A stretch of 64,000 nt of DNA. Origin: Pegea sp. RAD2-039. Its lineage: Eukaryota > Chordata > Thaliacea > Salpida > Salpidae. The stretch spans positions 682,001 to 746,000 of the forward strand of contig JAQGEQ010000339.1 of NCBI GenBank assembly GCA_034620365.1, read 5' to 3'. Shown here piece after piece: positions 28,733-41,384 of the stretch. The translations under genes were made by a program, and so were the position numbers. Each line of letters begins with the position of its first letter. Position 1 is the first letter of the stretch. A model generated the notes under the pieces. The model saw only the letters and a list, made by a program, of their open reading frames with translations. It was not told the origin of the DNA and ran no database searches.

Positions 28733-30874
28733 TTTTCAATTCCCACGGATATACAAAAAAAGGTAAACACAATAAACTTAATTAAAAAACAGTTCATATT
28801 ATCGGTTGAACTTACCTTTGCATATAGTAATTTAAGTCATTACTTACAAATATGCATCATTGGAAGCTAGTAGTAATGAAATTGAACAAACCAAAACTGT
28901 TATAAAGAACTACCAGATGTGCTTGACCGATTTAATTAAGGTTTAAGAAACAGCTGTTTCGTAGTAAAACTAACCAGGTGTATTATATTTTAGGGAATGC
29001 TATGGTATTTTTTAACAAAAATTTTAGGTTATATATCGTGTTAGCGCTTGACAAAATGTAATCTTTTTATTTTTTTCTAAAACTATTTTAAATGCTGTTT
29101 AATTGAACTATAAAGCAGTTCAAAAAACATTCTAATTCTATTAACCTAGTTTTAAAAGTATTTAAATAAAATATGTAGAAAAATAACTTCATGTTTTCTT
29201 TATATGTTTTGTTATGAGTTTCACTAAATATTCTGAATTATATTTTAAAAACAATTCTTTTCTCTTCAAATAAACATTAAACTTCTTTTAATATAAATGA
29301 AACTATGTAACTTAAAAGATTTATTTTGAGAATTATCTTGAATAAAAATCTATTTGGCTAAACAAATTCCAAATATGCTCCATAAGGTTCAAATCAGTTT
29401 ATTAGTTTGTTTTTCTATTAATTTTATTATAAAAATATTATCAGAGTTGGTTATTATAGGCTTTGTCAAATTAACTCTGCTATTTAGCTTGTTGAAGTGA
29501 TTGAAATAGGATAACTCAAAAATATTTTCTTTAGATACTTTGTTTCTTTGTGCTCAGAAAGAAGTTTTTGTCAAAACTGTATAGATTTTCTACATTTTCT
29601 ATGATCGTCTACGAAAATTTCTAAGATTAATTTGTTTTTAACTTCAAAGAAGAACTTTATTGTTTGACTTTGTAAATTACTCTATTAAAGAATATTTCAT
29701 TCACCTATAAGCAAATATAGATTTGATTTGAATTTTTGTAGTTTGATAATGCTTGCTGCGTACAAACATCATTTTAGAAGTTTTCAACCGCAGGTATTTG
29801 GCAAGTTTTTTCTAGCTTGAGTTGAATATGTCAGAGTTGCTGCTTATTCAATTAATTTCGATGTTTCATTATTTCATATGTATGTACTGTTTCATATTAT
29901 CAAATGAAAAACAAACTTTGTTTGACACTAAAGTTGTTTATTTTTTTATCCTTAACTTGTATTAATAAGGCAGCCAAAAAAATTGAACAATTTTTCAGTT
30001 GTTCTCGCAGTACACAACTTTCTTCTCAAATGATAAAACTTGTTTAAGTCTGCTTTGGTCAGCAACAGTGTAATGTTTAATTAAGTAATTGGAATAAAAT
30101 ATTACTGAATAAAACATAGTTTTTAAAACTTGAATCATAACAATTTTTTAGTTCAATAGTTGTGCTACTACAGTTTTGAAAAGTATTTATCCTTAAGATT
30201 AGAATTTTAAAAGTAAAAATTCTAATAAATTTTTAAAACAAAAAAAGTTTAAGTGTTTATTGAGTGGTTGCTATTAACAAACCTGTCATTAGTAAATTTA
30301 AAACATTTGAATATGAAGAAAAAATGTAAAAGCAGATTATAAATGTTTAGTTAAGAAAATGAGAAGTTTATTTTGTTGTTTTAGCAATATGAAACTAACA
30401 GACATTGACTTTCAATGAAAAGAATTCGTTGGTATTGAAATAAAAGAAAATTTGTTTTAAAAAAACAACTTTATGCTTTACAGTATGTTAATTTATTCAT
30501 CTAACTTTTTAAACTGAATGTTATCTTCATTCAATTGCAAGTCTTTTCAAAGAAACTAAAAATCGTTTTAAAGAAACATAAAAAGTTTAAATATTAAATA
30601 AAAGTGAACATCATTAAGAAGACGTAGATTATTTGAATAATTATTTAATATAAATATTCAAATTGAAGCTTACTAAGTAAAACTGGGTTTTGAAGTCATT
30701 GAAATAAATGTCATGTCTTTAGTGATTGGTTTTGAGTTGATCATCTTGTATTGATTGCTACTGCTTCAATCAAGAGAGGAATTATGATAAGAAGTCTTTG
30801 CAGTTTAAGAGTTATCTAAAATAAAATTATTAAAGAAATACTTTGTTACTTTTAAGATTTGTTTCAAATTTCAA

Positions 30875-31403
30875 TGACATCATCTATATAGCATCTGAAT
30901 GATATCGCTTCTATCAGAACATCAATCAGCAACAGATTCTGTTATTAAAAATGAAGCTTAAAAACTTTATTTGTCGTAAAACATTATCTACTTCTAACTG
31001 GAAACAACAAGTGTATTTCAATTCTATTTCAATTTAGTTGTTAAGTTCATATCCACCTGGGATTCATAAGCAGCTTACATTTTCTTTTAATTTAATTACA
31101 TGACGTCATCAGGCATGATGTAATTATGATTAGAGCTTTCCAAGTTCAGCCTGTCTACTTGATGATGATGTCATAGCTGATATGTGTTAGAACAACAGAC
31201 TAAAAATGTTTGGTACTTATTCAGGAGAGAACCAAACACAAAACGTTAATTATTAAAAAAACGTTTGGTTTTTGTATTATGATATTAATTGCTTATCCTG
31301 GTTTAAAGTATAGATTAGTGTTTTTCATTTTGTTTTACTAAAAATATATTTCAAAATTCAATACTGGTAAACATACAGATCACGTGACAAGCAAATGACG
31401 TCT
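30875..31403. promoter_or_regulatory. Cluster of bZIP/bHLH-type sites, candidate enhancer
   Basis: Within 530 bp: TGACATCA (30,875), TGACGTCA (31,101), TGATGTCA (31,166), TCACGTGA (31,380) and TGACGTCT (31,396). These are full or near CRE sites and an E-box palindrome. The patch is less A+T-rich than the flanks. It lies 10 kb upstream of the only gene seen. Confidence 0.3.
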
Positions 31404-34400
31404 TTTATCTCAGTAACTTAGCAAATAAACATGAAGCAAACCTTATTTGGAAAGTTGTGTAAGATTTTAGGCCACTTTTGGTTTTCTAAAAATATGTTTC
31501 AAACAAATAAATTTTCAAAAAATATTTTAATATTATTTTTGCAAAGGCTCAAATCGTAGCATTCATTTTTTTCTTGTATAATATTATTTTATTGAAATTC
31601 TTTTCAATGACTACAACGTAAACACATCTGGACCAGAAGATTAATTTGAATAGCATATAAAACAAAGATTTTTGTGGCTTCTGAATATTGAGTTCTTTTC
31701 TAGGAATTGATTCTTGGTGAAAATCTACTTTAGAAAAAAAATGTGTCACCTAAAAATGTTCAAATAAACTTTTCACATTCTTTCAAAAGAAACAAACGTT
31801 TAAATGTTAAGTATGGAAAGGTAAATTCTCAGTACTTATACCATTGTTTATATTTCATATTTCCAATTAAATAATATCTTTTCTGAAAAAGCTTAAGTTG
31901 CTTATCAGATGAAGTCTATCTTTAGTCTTAAGATCAATCAAAGTCAGATTTTCAATGAGCAAGAATTTAAATAAAGTTAAAATAAAATGAATCCGGTAAA
32001 GCTCTTTTTCTGATTGAACGCTGTATGATCACTAAATTAAAACTGTTAATTTATTTGCAGTTTTATCAATTCAGTTTGAACTTTGAAATTTTTTAAAACT
32101 TAATAATGAATTTTATGAAAGAACTTCAAACTTTTCTACTAAAAGTAATTTTTTTTAAATAATTTTGCGATAACTTCAGTTTAAATCTTCTATATTTGAA
32201 AAGGTATGCTATTATTGTTGCATAAATATTAAATTAAGAAGAGATTTACTAAAAGATTACCAAAACATATGAAACAGAACTAATCACCTAAAAATCTTAA
32301 TTCTTATTTTCAACGCTCATTAACATTGCAATAAAACTTTATATTGAATCGAATAGCTGTTAATTTTTTGAATTTTTCAAATGCTTTCAAAAGGTAACTT
32401 TGTTATTACGAGTTATTATCACGTACAACACATGGCCAACATAGCAACATCAAAAGACAAAAAAATAATAGGTTTTGTTTCACTATATTTTTATATTAAA
32501 TTAAATAAAATATTTTACTTTTTTGTCATTTGAAACTTTGATTACTAATAATAATTTTAAATAATTACAGGTAACATCCAACAATTATGACAGACTGATT
32601 ATAATTGGGCTGCCAGTTTAAAAAATTATACTGAAGAAATTTTAACAAGTAGTTTAGTAGTTTTATGATATTTTGAGCGGTTTAAAGTTTTGAAATGGCC
32701 AAAATTGTTAAAAAACATTAAAAAAAATAACTATTTTGAATGCTGAAGGTGAAATTATGTTAATGAAATTATAAGATTACTGAATAAATCAACATTAAAA
32801 ACTCAATTTGCGGATTAAAAACTGAAAAGTTGGTTTTGCAAACAGATGCAAATTATAAACTAAACAATACAACAGCAGTCTTCAGTTATTTCATATAAAT
32901 AAATAATATTTAAAGCATGTATTAAGCTGCTTAGATTAGCATTTTTTCTCGATTATTTTTTTTTTGCAAATATTAAGCTGTAGATAACTTTACTTTTATT
33001 AAAAATAGTAATGAAAGTGAGATTTTACGATAGCTTCTGTTTTCGAAATGTCAGCTTAACGTTTGACTTAAGGGCCTTCATCTTTAAAAATTTGAAGGTT
33101 AACCTATTTTGTACCAAAGTTATTAAAATTATATGTGGTTGTATATAGCTACACTTTTTACACTACGAGTAGTAATGTGGTTTGTAAAAGAAATCGTAGC
33201 TACTTACAACCTCTATTTAAGTAGTAAACATTCAACATTTGTAGAACTAAAAATAAAATTAAAATCATCTTTTTATAGATTTAATAACTGAATTTTTGAT
33301 TAGAATTTAACAGGCTGTCATAACAAGACTGTTATAAAAATATTTATACCAAGTCAAATTATCTGCTGATAAACGTTGATAATCAAGTCAAGTTCCCACT
33401 ATTTACGAATCAATTTAAATGCTTTATTGACAATTTATTTGTTTTTACTTTATTATCTTGAGTTGATTTTTATATTATCAATAACTGGCATCACAAGCTA
33501 TCATCAATTAAAGTGAAAAATTTTCTTTTATAAACAACTTTTAAAGCTTCATAGGGATGATTTTTCAAAAAAATTAAGTTTTCAAATAAGAAAATTTCTT
33601 GAAATTTAATGAAAATAAATTGAAGCTACTAAAACAATTCTTCAATTGATTTCAATTAAGCTGTAAATATACTGCAAATTGTGGTATTAGATAACGTATA
33701 GCTTTTTATTTAATATGTATCAAGTAACTCATAATCTCAAGTTAGATTATTATTTGTCAGTGTGGCTCTTAAAAGCATGAAAGATTTTTGATATTCGAAG
33801 TACTTTATAAACAAAATAGTGATAGATTAAGACCTTTTGCTTAGTTTAAGTAGGCAGTTTATTCATGATAGTCAAACATTTAATAGAAAAAGTTGAATTG
33901 TTATTTGAAGCTATGATTTCAGTTGCAACGTACACGTTTAGAGCATAAAATAGAAATTTAGAGATAAGAGAGGAAATTTATATTTATTTATTTAATTCTT
34001 GCTCAAGTTTTGCTTTGAGTTTAAGAAATCAAATTCAAGCTTGGTTTTTTAATTCCAATAAAAATATATTTCTACTATGGTGCATTTATTTTTAATTAAT
34101 TTAAACCTTAGAAATAGTTTTTATTTTGTTCAAATTTCTTTAATGATAAACAAATAAATAGTTATTATTTCTATTCGAAAGTTGTCTTAAATATTAACTT
34201 TCTTGAAGGTTTAAAACAAAACCAAATAACTATTCTTTAATTAGTAATTAAACCGGATAACAGAAAATATCTCTTGTAAAAATTTAGAAAATGTATATTT
34301 ATTAAAGAGTTACCAAATGAGTTGAAGATAAACGCAATTTGAAATAAGCTTGAAGACTAAAGCTGATTTAGCAGTAATTTTTATTGTGTCATTTTCAACG

Positions 34401-37160
34401 TAAATATTTTTCAGTTGGTATAAGGTTAAAAAATATTTTCAAACGTTTATTTTCGAATACTTTAACTCATGACTATTTGCTTAACTAAAAACGTTATGAA
34501 TTATTAGTTTTCAAATTTATTATCAACCAAGTTTTGTATCTTTTCTTGCTTAGTCAAAAGTAAGCTATTCAATAAAGAGAACTTATTGGTTTTTAGCAAA
34601 GTGAACTTAAAAGTTGTTACCATAAAAAGAATATTTTTTGTTAGTTAAATAAAGAATAATTAAAGATAAGATAATAGTATTTAAGTTAACAATTAACTAA
34701 GTTTCATGTTTACAGTGTACAGTTATTAAATTGTAATTTGAAAAAGAGAAATAGATAGTTGAACAGACTTTTAGCAGTTAGAAAAACATTAAATGATTCA
34801 ATATTTGCTTGGAGGTAATTTATGAGAAATGTTGAACTAGTTTTAGTCAACTTTTTATGTGTTGAAATATTTTTTGTTGTTTAATCATACTTTAATCTGA
34901 CTTTTATGGTTTTCGCTCCAACAAAAGTTTTTTGTTATTATTTTTATGACATATTTAGAAAATATTTTACAAATAGCTTTGTTAGCTAAATAAAGATAAC
35001 ATTTTTAATTATAATAAATTTTATTTAAATTGCTGATTGGTTTCAAGTCCTGTTAAGATTAAAAAAACTTCCGGTTTAGAAAAAAGAGTTTGAAAACTTG
35101 ATTTTCATAAGAATCTATGATTTTTTGAAAACGCAACAATAAATTATAACAAGAAAACTATTCTTTCATGGGCTTAAATTAAGAAAACATACAAGCTCTT
35201 AGATAAATTAAAATGATTCTGTCTTTCTTTTCCAAATAAAAGGCTTAAATGACGGGTTTTCGACAATTTTGTTTGACAATTCCTTTTTATACTAACCTTA
35301 CTCAAATGAAAAGCATACTGAAAGTGTTGCTTACAAAAGCAATAAAAGATTATAATCTTTGGAGACAAACTGTAATAAGAGTATTATATCACTTAAGTTA
35401 AGCCACATATGATTTTGTTAGTTAAAAGTTACTCTTGTTTGCTCACATCTCTATTGTATAGTTCATATTTGCAAAGTATACGTTGAGTTTGCTCAAAGTA
35501 ATTAGTTTGTGTTAATTTAAAAATTTTGTTGAGCTAACTTCCTGTAATCTTACTAATACCTTTGATATGGGCAACATTTGAAATTCTAATTTAGTAAATC
35601 TTCTGATTCTGAGAAATAATTTTCAAACTGTAACAAATAATGTATTGTTGTAACCCAACTATTCTACTTATGTTATAATATTCTATAGGTTCAAAAAAAA
35701 AGCTGAAAAAATAATTAAAATTTAGTGTAATTTCTTTGAAAAAGAAAAACGTTTTGTTTTCAAATTAAGTCTTTAATTAATCAGTACTACTTTGAAATCT
35801 TAATTTTGGTTTCTCCTTGCATTCATTCTACTTAAAACGTTTTTTGAGCTTTGTTTCAAAGTTTATTTGTATTTTTTCAGCTTTTGTCTATACTTAGTGC
35901 TTTTATTTGATTTTGATTTTATAAAATAGTAAATATTTAAAGCAAATCTAAAATCGTCTTAAACGTTTAAATAGGTAGTTTCAAATCTTAATCATAAATA
36001 AATTCAGTCTTTAAGAAAACTAAAACAAAAGTTTAACTGCTTAAGTTGCTACTAAATTTAAATCTAGACTATACAGATAATACTTACTGTTATATAAATA
36101 AAACTATGTTTATTATGAATGATTATTTCAAAGTTTAGACAATAAACTAGATAAACTTACTGATAAGTCTTTTTTAGTGGAAAAAAACTTTTGTATACTC
36201 TGGATAACTTCTGCACAGTTGCAGAAAATAATTTCAATCATTGTTCAAAGTAAGATCTTAGGACCTTCAATGAGCTTTAGTTTGTTGAATTAACTCTAAT
36301 GAAAATATTTGAAAACATTGAATGAATAGAGGGAAACCCCCCCTCACTTATTGCTTAAATGATTCAAAGCCAATATTTCACTTCTAATTTAAATATTACT
36401 TACTCGATTAACACTTCAAAACTTTTTGTGGTTATATAGTGAAGTTGTTCAGATTTGTGACGAAGTTACTTTGCAGTTTTCAAGTTTTTTGTATTACTTC
36501 TCGATGTACCACTTTAACAACTCTTAAAACAGACGCCAAATTTTGAGAAAATAATTATCATAAAATTAGTTTTTTTAATTACTTTACAACTATCATAATA
36601 TTAAACCATCAATTATTTTTGTCATAAGATCTCAGTGAATCTGTACAAACTATTGATCTAAAATAGATGTCTTATACTTAATTGATGCTAAGATAAACAG
36701 TTTGATTAGATAAAAATCATTAAATTTTAATTATACTTCTATTATAATTCTTATTTAATAACTTATTTGACATTTTCTTTTATCTTAACCTTATTAATAT
36801 CTAATAAAATCCAAATACTGGCAGTTAGTTTATCTTTCTTTAGATATTTTCTATATACTAATGAAGGTTGCAGGATATATGGTTTGAATAATTCCACTAT
36901 CGAGTACTGGTTGTGTAAAAGTATTTAAAACTATTCTAGAAATCTATTTTCACTTTTCTGTAACATTTTTTGAAAGTTAGATTTTCTATTCTTTTTTTGA
37001 AGCATCAACAACAGATGTTTTTGTAACCGTTTACAGAACAAATATTTCAAGGAAAGTTATTGTCAAATTAATTTCAACGGAAGTTATGTAATAAACCCGT
37101 TTTTGATTTGTAATATTTTTCAACTTTATCTTTCAAACAAGTGTTAAATATTGTTTTTTG
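31404..37160. other. A+T-rich intergenic sequence
   Basis: No supported gene. Open frames at 31,549-31,749 and 35,174-35,368 (both minus) are short and A+T-driven. Confidence 0.65.
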
Positions 37161-37179
37161 TTAGAAACCACTTCCTCTA

Positions 37180-37835
37180 AATAAATGCGTAAAACTGATG
37201 CTGAAAAACGCCATCAAAAGCTCGTTCTCAAACAACTAAAATCTCTTCAAAAAAATTTTATTTTTACAAAGCTGTAGTCAGTCCTAAATCTCCAAATCGA
37301 CTTCCTTGCTCTTCGCTTTCTCAGCCCACAGTCTGTCAATCAAAACTCAAAAAATATCATCATGGTTGAATGCACACGTGTCGCAGACTGTGGCTCACGC
37401 ATCAATAAGAATGAAACTCAGGTATTTTCAATCCATATAGTACTCCAAATAGATTCGTTCTAGAGTCAAGGCGACATATCGGCGTCGTATTGCTACGTAT
37501 AATCAAAACAAAGACTATAAAGAAAGGATGAAATCAACAAGAAGTCCATTAAGGCGTCTCTGGGCAAGAAGAATACATCAAATACTGGCCATTTGGCTAA
37601 ATAGCGTCGTTCTAGGTACACTTGTCTCTTTCAAACCCTTTCAATGTCATTTTAATCCCAATGAGTCAAACCGGTAAGCCCTTGTAAAGTGTCGCGACGA
37701 TGTCCTTGGACAGATGATGCGAGGGATGACATCCGGAAAGATGACTCTAGTGATAGTGATGTAAGTGGAATTATTAATCTCTATGTCAATACAATTAGAT
37801 AAGAATATGAAAGAAGAACTTGTTGGTGGATATGA
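37180..37835 (+). pseudogene. G+C-richer coding-like island, probable gene or transposon relic
   Basis: Plus-strand frames change along the island. A piece from ATG 37,184 (MRKTDAEKRHQKLVLKQLK) stops after 31 codons. One with ECTRVADCGSRINKNETQ starts at ATG 37,363 (or near). A 74-codon open stretch at 37,453-37,674 is Arg-rich (RVKATYRRRIATYNQN, RSPLRRLWARR). The last, acidic, piece (DDARDDIRKDDSSDSD) ends near 37,800. GTAAGC at 37,674 could be a splice donor. The Cys-pair, basic, acidic order resembles a nuclear protein, but no family is recognised, and stops separate the pieces. Confidence 0.35.
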
Positions 37836-40019
37836 GAAGTGTTTTAGTAACTGAATGTTTACTTGAAATGCTACTTATCTAATTGACTGTGGATTTGATG
37901 ATCAATATTCAATAAAAGGTTCATACCAAAAAGTGATTCAAATTTCAGACTTTTATGAGTCAGTCTATTGGTTAAATGGTTTTCGAACTCTTTTTTTTTA
38001 TTCTTAAGTTTGATGTAAAGTTAAATACATCAGAAATGATTTTTCAGGGATTAATTTGATGAAATAGTGTGAGCTTATGTTAATTTTCTTGTTTATTTGT
38101 GTATAAATATTGTTAAACATACAACTTATTTTTTTATTGAGTTTGTTTATTTTTTTATCTTAGTTAAATGAAGAAATATCAAAAAGATATTGCAAGCTAA
38201 AAAATTGATTTTGTTTAATAGTGTTAAAAAGTTTGAAATATTTCAAAGTATTTTATTAAATGTTTTCAGTCTGAAATATTTGCATCAATTACTAAAGCTA
38301 AATTTATTTCAAATACAATTTTAATTGGAATTTATATATATATAGATTAACCAGAATTATGTTTCACTTCACTAATTCTCTTAAACTGATTTTTACTTTA
38401 AAAACTAATAGAATGCAAGCTTGACCTTTAAACTTGACATGAGTTAATTCTAGTTATCTGTTACTATTTAGAACATAATTAGCTACATTAGTTCTTTTTT
38501 ATTCAGCTACGTTATCAGAAATTATCTAAATTATTTTTATCCTTGTAGTAATTTTCATTTCAAACGTAAACAGTTGTATTTGGTCATGTTTGTGTAATTT
38601 TTGTTCTTGTAAGTACAACGCAAACTTCTCTATAAGCAAACCAATATTTTCAATTATTTTGTCCTTTCCTTTTTTTGTTTTGAAAGTTATGTAAGCATTT
38701 AAACGGCAAATCTTGCAAGAAATGACATAATATTCTTAAAATAAAATATTTTCATTACTTTTTGAAATCACTAAATTGGCGTCAGACTATTGAATATTAA
38801 AAACACTTTATGTAACATTTGAATGATAAGCTCTCAATATCTAGCCAAAGTTTAAGTTTTAAGAGGAAAACAAGATTCCTTTTAATGTCACTTCCATATT
38901 TGTCGAAAAAATACAGAAAAATTATCTATGCTCCAAATGTTGGTGGAACGAATTTGAAAAAAAAAACTTTGAACGTTTTAAATTGTAGAAAGTTTTTCAA
39001 CGTTTTTCTACACCTGTGTGCAAGTACTAACCTTTCTTTCACTAAAATACTCTTCCTTTTTGCTTCCTAATGAGAAATGGGTTTATTCCTTGTAAATATT
39101 GATTCACTTTTCTAACTAATTTTGATTTTTTTTTTCAATGATCATCAAAATTGACTTTCGACTACAACTGTTCATGAAAGAAGTTGTATATCAAAAGCAA
39201 AAAAGTACGAATTATAAGCGAAATCTTTCTGTAAGTTTGTAACAAGCACTAAAATATTTTGACCTGCTAACAACATCTTTTGATTTTTAAATTCAGTTTG
39301 TTTATGTGATGAGCCTACTTATTAGACGTAAGTAGCTTAAAGTCTTGAAGATATGATCAATATAAAGTTAATCAACAAACTCAATCAGTAAACAATTTAA
39401 ATTTCATCGAATGTTTACTAGATAGTTCCGTCTTAAAACTACTTTACCGCTTATGGAAATGTTGAGTTTATTATCTTAACATCAGAGATCTTCCAGTGCT
39501 GTAAAAAGCTTCAATAGTTAGAGCAATCTTAATACGAAATAGTCAGTTTGATTTTCTAAAAGCATTTTTAGTCTAAACTAGAGTTTCGTTGAATCTCTGG
39601 CTCCACTTAGTGGCAAATTTACCAGTGAGAGAGCTGAAAATAAGGAACAAAGGAATGTATTTGGCTATCTCGTAGTTGAGAGAGTTATAAAAAAGAAAAT
39701 TTAGTGTAAAAAGTCTAGCATTAGAAGTGCAGCATTTAATCTAGCTTCTCATTTACTAGAATAAGGCTTCAACTCATTTTTGAAGTTATTTTATTGTAGT
39801 ACGCCTTGTCCAAAGCCGCTAGCCCATTTCTAAGCGTTTAATTTGGTCAAGAAGAGAGATGAAGTCAATCGCTTAGATGTTGACTCCATTTAGAGAGCGA
39901 CTAATAAGATCTATTATAAGTGCAAATTGATAGCTTTATACAGATAGCTTAAACTTCAGTGATGGTTCACAAATCTGTTTTTGATCGTAACAATTTTTCT
40001 GTGAGATGATCAAAACGAT
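37836..40019. other. Intergenic sequence, mostly A+T-rich
   Basis: (TA)6 at 38,333-38,344. The 83-codon frame at 38,819-39,070 begins at TTG and its first ATG is far inside, so I do not call it a gene. A mildly G+C-richer stretch at 39,590-39,900 shows no frame. Confidence 0.6.
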
Positions 40020-40140
40020 GAAACTATCGGCCGTCTACTCTACCGTCAAACAAACTATCCCTCGCGGGCATTTTTCTCACAATAGCCCGCATCAATCTCA
40101 AGACTTTCCGTCTTACCCACAGTCCAGTGCAAGGATTTTG
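40020..40140. promoter_or_regulatory. G+C-rich patch upstream of the gene, possible promoter element
   Basis: About 1.1 kb before the start codon, the base composition shifts sharply. It includes TCGGCCG and a 6-bp G+C stem (GCGGGC at 40,064-40,069 and GCCCGC at 40,085-40,090). No reading frame stands out, so a regulatory element or noncoding exon is more likely than coding. Confidence 0.3.
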
Positions 40141-40149
40141 AAAAATTTA

Positions 40150-41232
40150 GTTTTAAATCGAGAAAAATGTTCGTGACGCTTGAGGCTCTTCTGCGTGCTT
40201 GAATTTACAAAGTAGACTTTTATGAAGCACCTTATGACTTATTATTTGGTGAATTACTTTATCTTTTACTTACATTTAAGAGCTAAATTTAACATTTGTG
40301 AAGCAAAATAAATGAAAATATTATGTTTATTTTGCACTTGACTTGAGAAAAGATGTTTATCACAAAAATTGAAACAATTTGTTATCGAGCGATCTTGTGA
40401 GAGATGGTTATGAATCAGTTATTAAAAAACTTGTAACATTTCTTAAGGTCTGTTTAAGTTGGCTCTTCAAAGCTATTATCTCTTCTTGTCAGCGAGCATT
40501 CACATCTTTAATTGGTGATTTCTTAGTAACAAATTTTGTTAGAATCTCTTAAAAAGTTTTGGTGTTTATTAAAAATTTCAGTCTGATTTGTTTACTGTGA
40601 ATTTGAAAAAAATGAATTTTGTTTATTTCCATCTCGTTAAAACTTGTTTGAAAAAATATAATAAAAAAGCTTCTTTGTTATTTCTTCGTCTTTTTGATAT
40701 ACAAAGTTTATTAATAAATTTCTTGTCCGATTGATTTACAGCAAAATAGAAAACAGAAAATGATATTAGGGTGAATTTTCAAACCCTGAAGGGAAAATTG
40801 TGAATGTGATAAAAATCCTAACTTTATGCTCAGGTCAAGTAAAATACTTAGATGGTGTTGCTTGCTAAATGAGAGAAGCATGTTTTCTTTCGCTTTTTTC
40901 TTCGCTATTCTCTTTTTTTTGATTACTCGCTCATAGCAGCTTACTATTCGATGGTTAAATGTCGACAGTAAAGCTTGTAGATATATTTAAAATTTCAGTT
41001 GACAGCGACATGAAGTTAGCAAGGATCCATTTGATATTCATCCTGCTTCACATTTACTTTCTTTGATGAGTCAGTTTAGCTGAAGATTAGGAAGAGAGGA
41101 TATTCTACAAAAAGTTTTTGCTACTAAAGAATAATTTTTTGAGAAATTAAAAACTAAAATATAATTTTTTTACTCGACAGATACTGAAGGTAACATTAAA
41201 TTAAATTTTGATAAATCTTCTCAGCAACTATT
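40150..41232 (+). other. Region directly upstream of the CRIM1-like start codon
   Basis: A+T-rich; probably contains the promoter and 5' leader. No convincing TATA box or initiator could be singled out in this base composition. A noncoding first exon further upstream cannot be excluded. Confidence 0.4.
41010..41066 (+). promoter_or_regulatory. Upstream short open frame in putative 5' leader
   Basis: An 18-codon frame starts 223 bp before the main ATG and encodes MKLARIHLIFILLHIYFL, then TGA. It looks like a signal peptide but is closed. If transcribed it could act as an upstream ORF; the transcription start is unknown. Confidence 0.25.
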
Positions 41233-41384
41233 ATGAACAATTTTATCAATCTTACGACGACAACGACTTTTTTAGTCTTTGTAATTACCTTCAATATGAT
41301 CAAGGTTAATGGACTGAGCTGTCAGTGCAGCCAAACTTGTCCTAATGTCACTTGTACAGGAGCAAAAGTATATGACGCATGCCA
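41233..41384 (+). CDS. CRIM1: CRIM1-like exon 1: signal peptide and start of IGFBP domain
   Basis: Residues 1-51. The ATG at 41,233 is followed by an uncharged Thr/Phe/Val/Ile-rich segment with likely cleavage after Gly27 (VNG-LS), then the first IGFBP cysteines (C30, C32, C36, C41, C50). An in-frame TAA at 41,212-41,214 makes this the first possible ATG of the frame. Position -3 is A. The donor GTAAGT at 41,385 leaves phase 2. Confidence 0.88.

Larger units (their letters stand above)
25311..30870. other. A+T-rich intergenic sequence
   Basis: No gene seen. It contains the hairpin at 27,662-27,683 and the C tract at 28,722-28,732. Confidence 0.65.

Noticed and set aside
38819-39070. 83-codon plus frame
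   Set aside because: Begins at TTG; the first ATG is 22 codons in; no signature or splice context.
41176-41192. Possible mini-exon (CTCGACAG, then ATACTGAAG, then GTAACA) just before the start codon
   Set aside because: Nine bases between loose splice-like motifs; nothing supports it.
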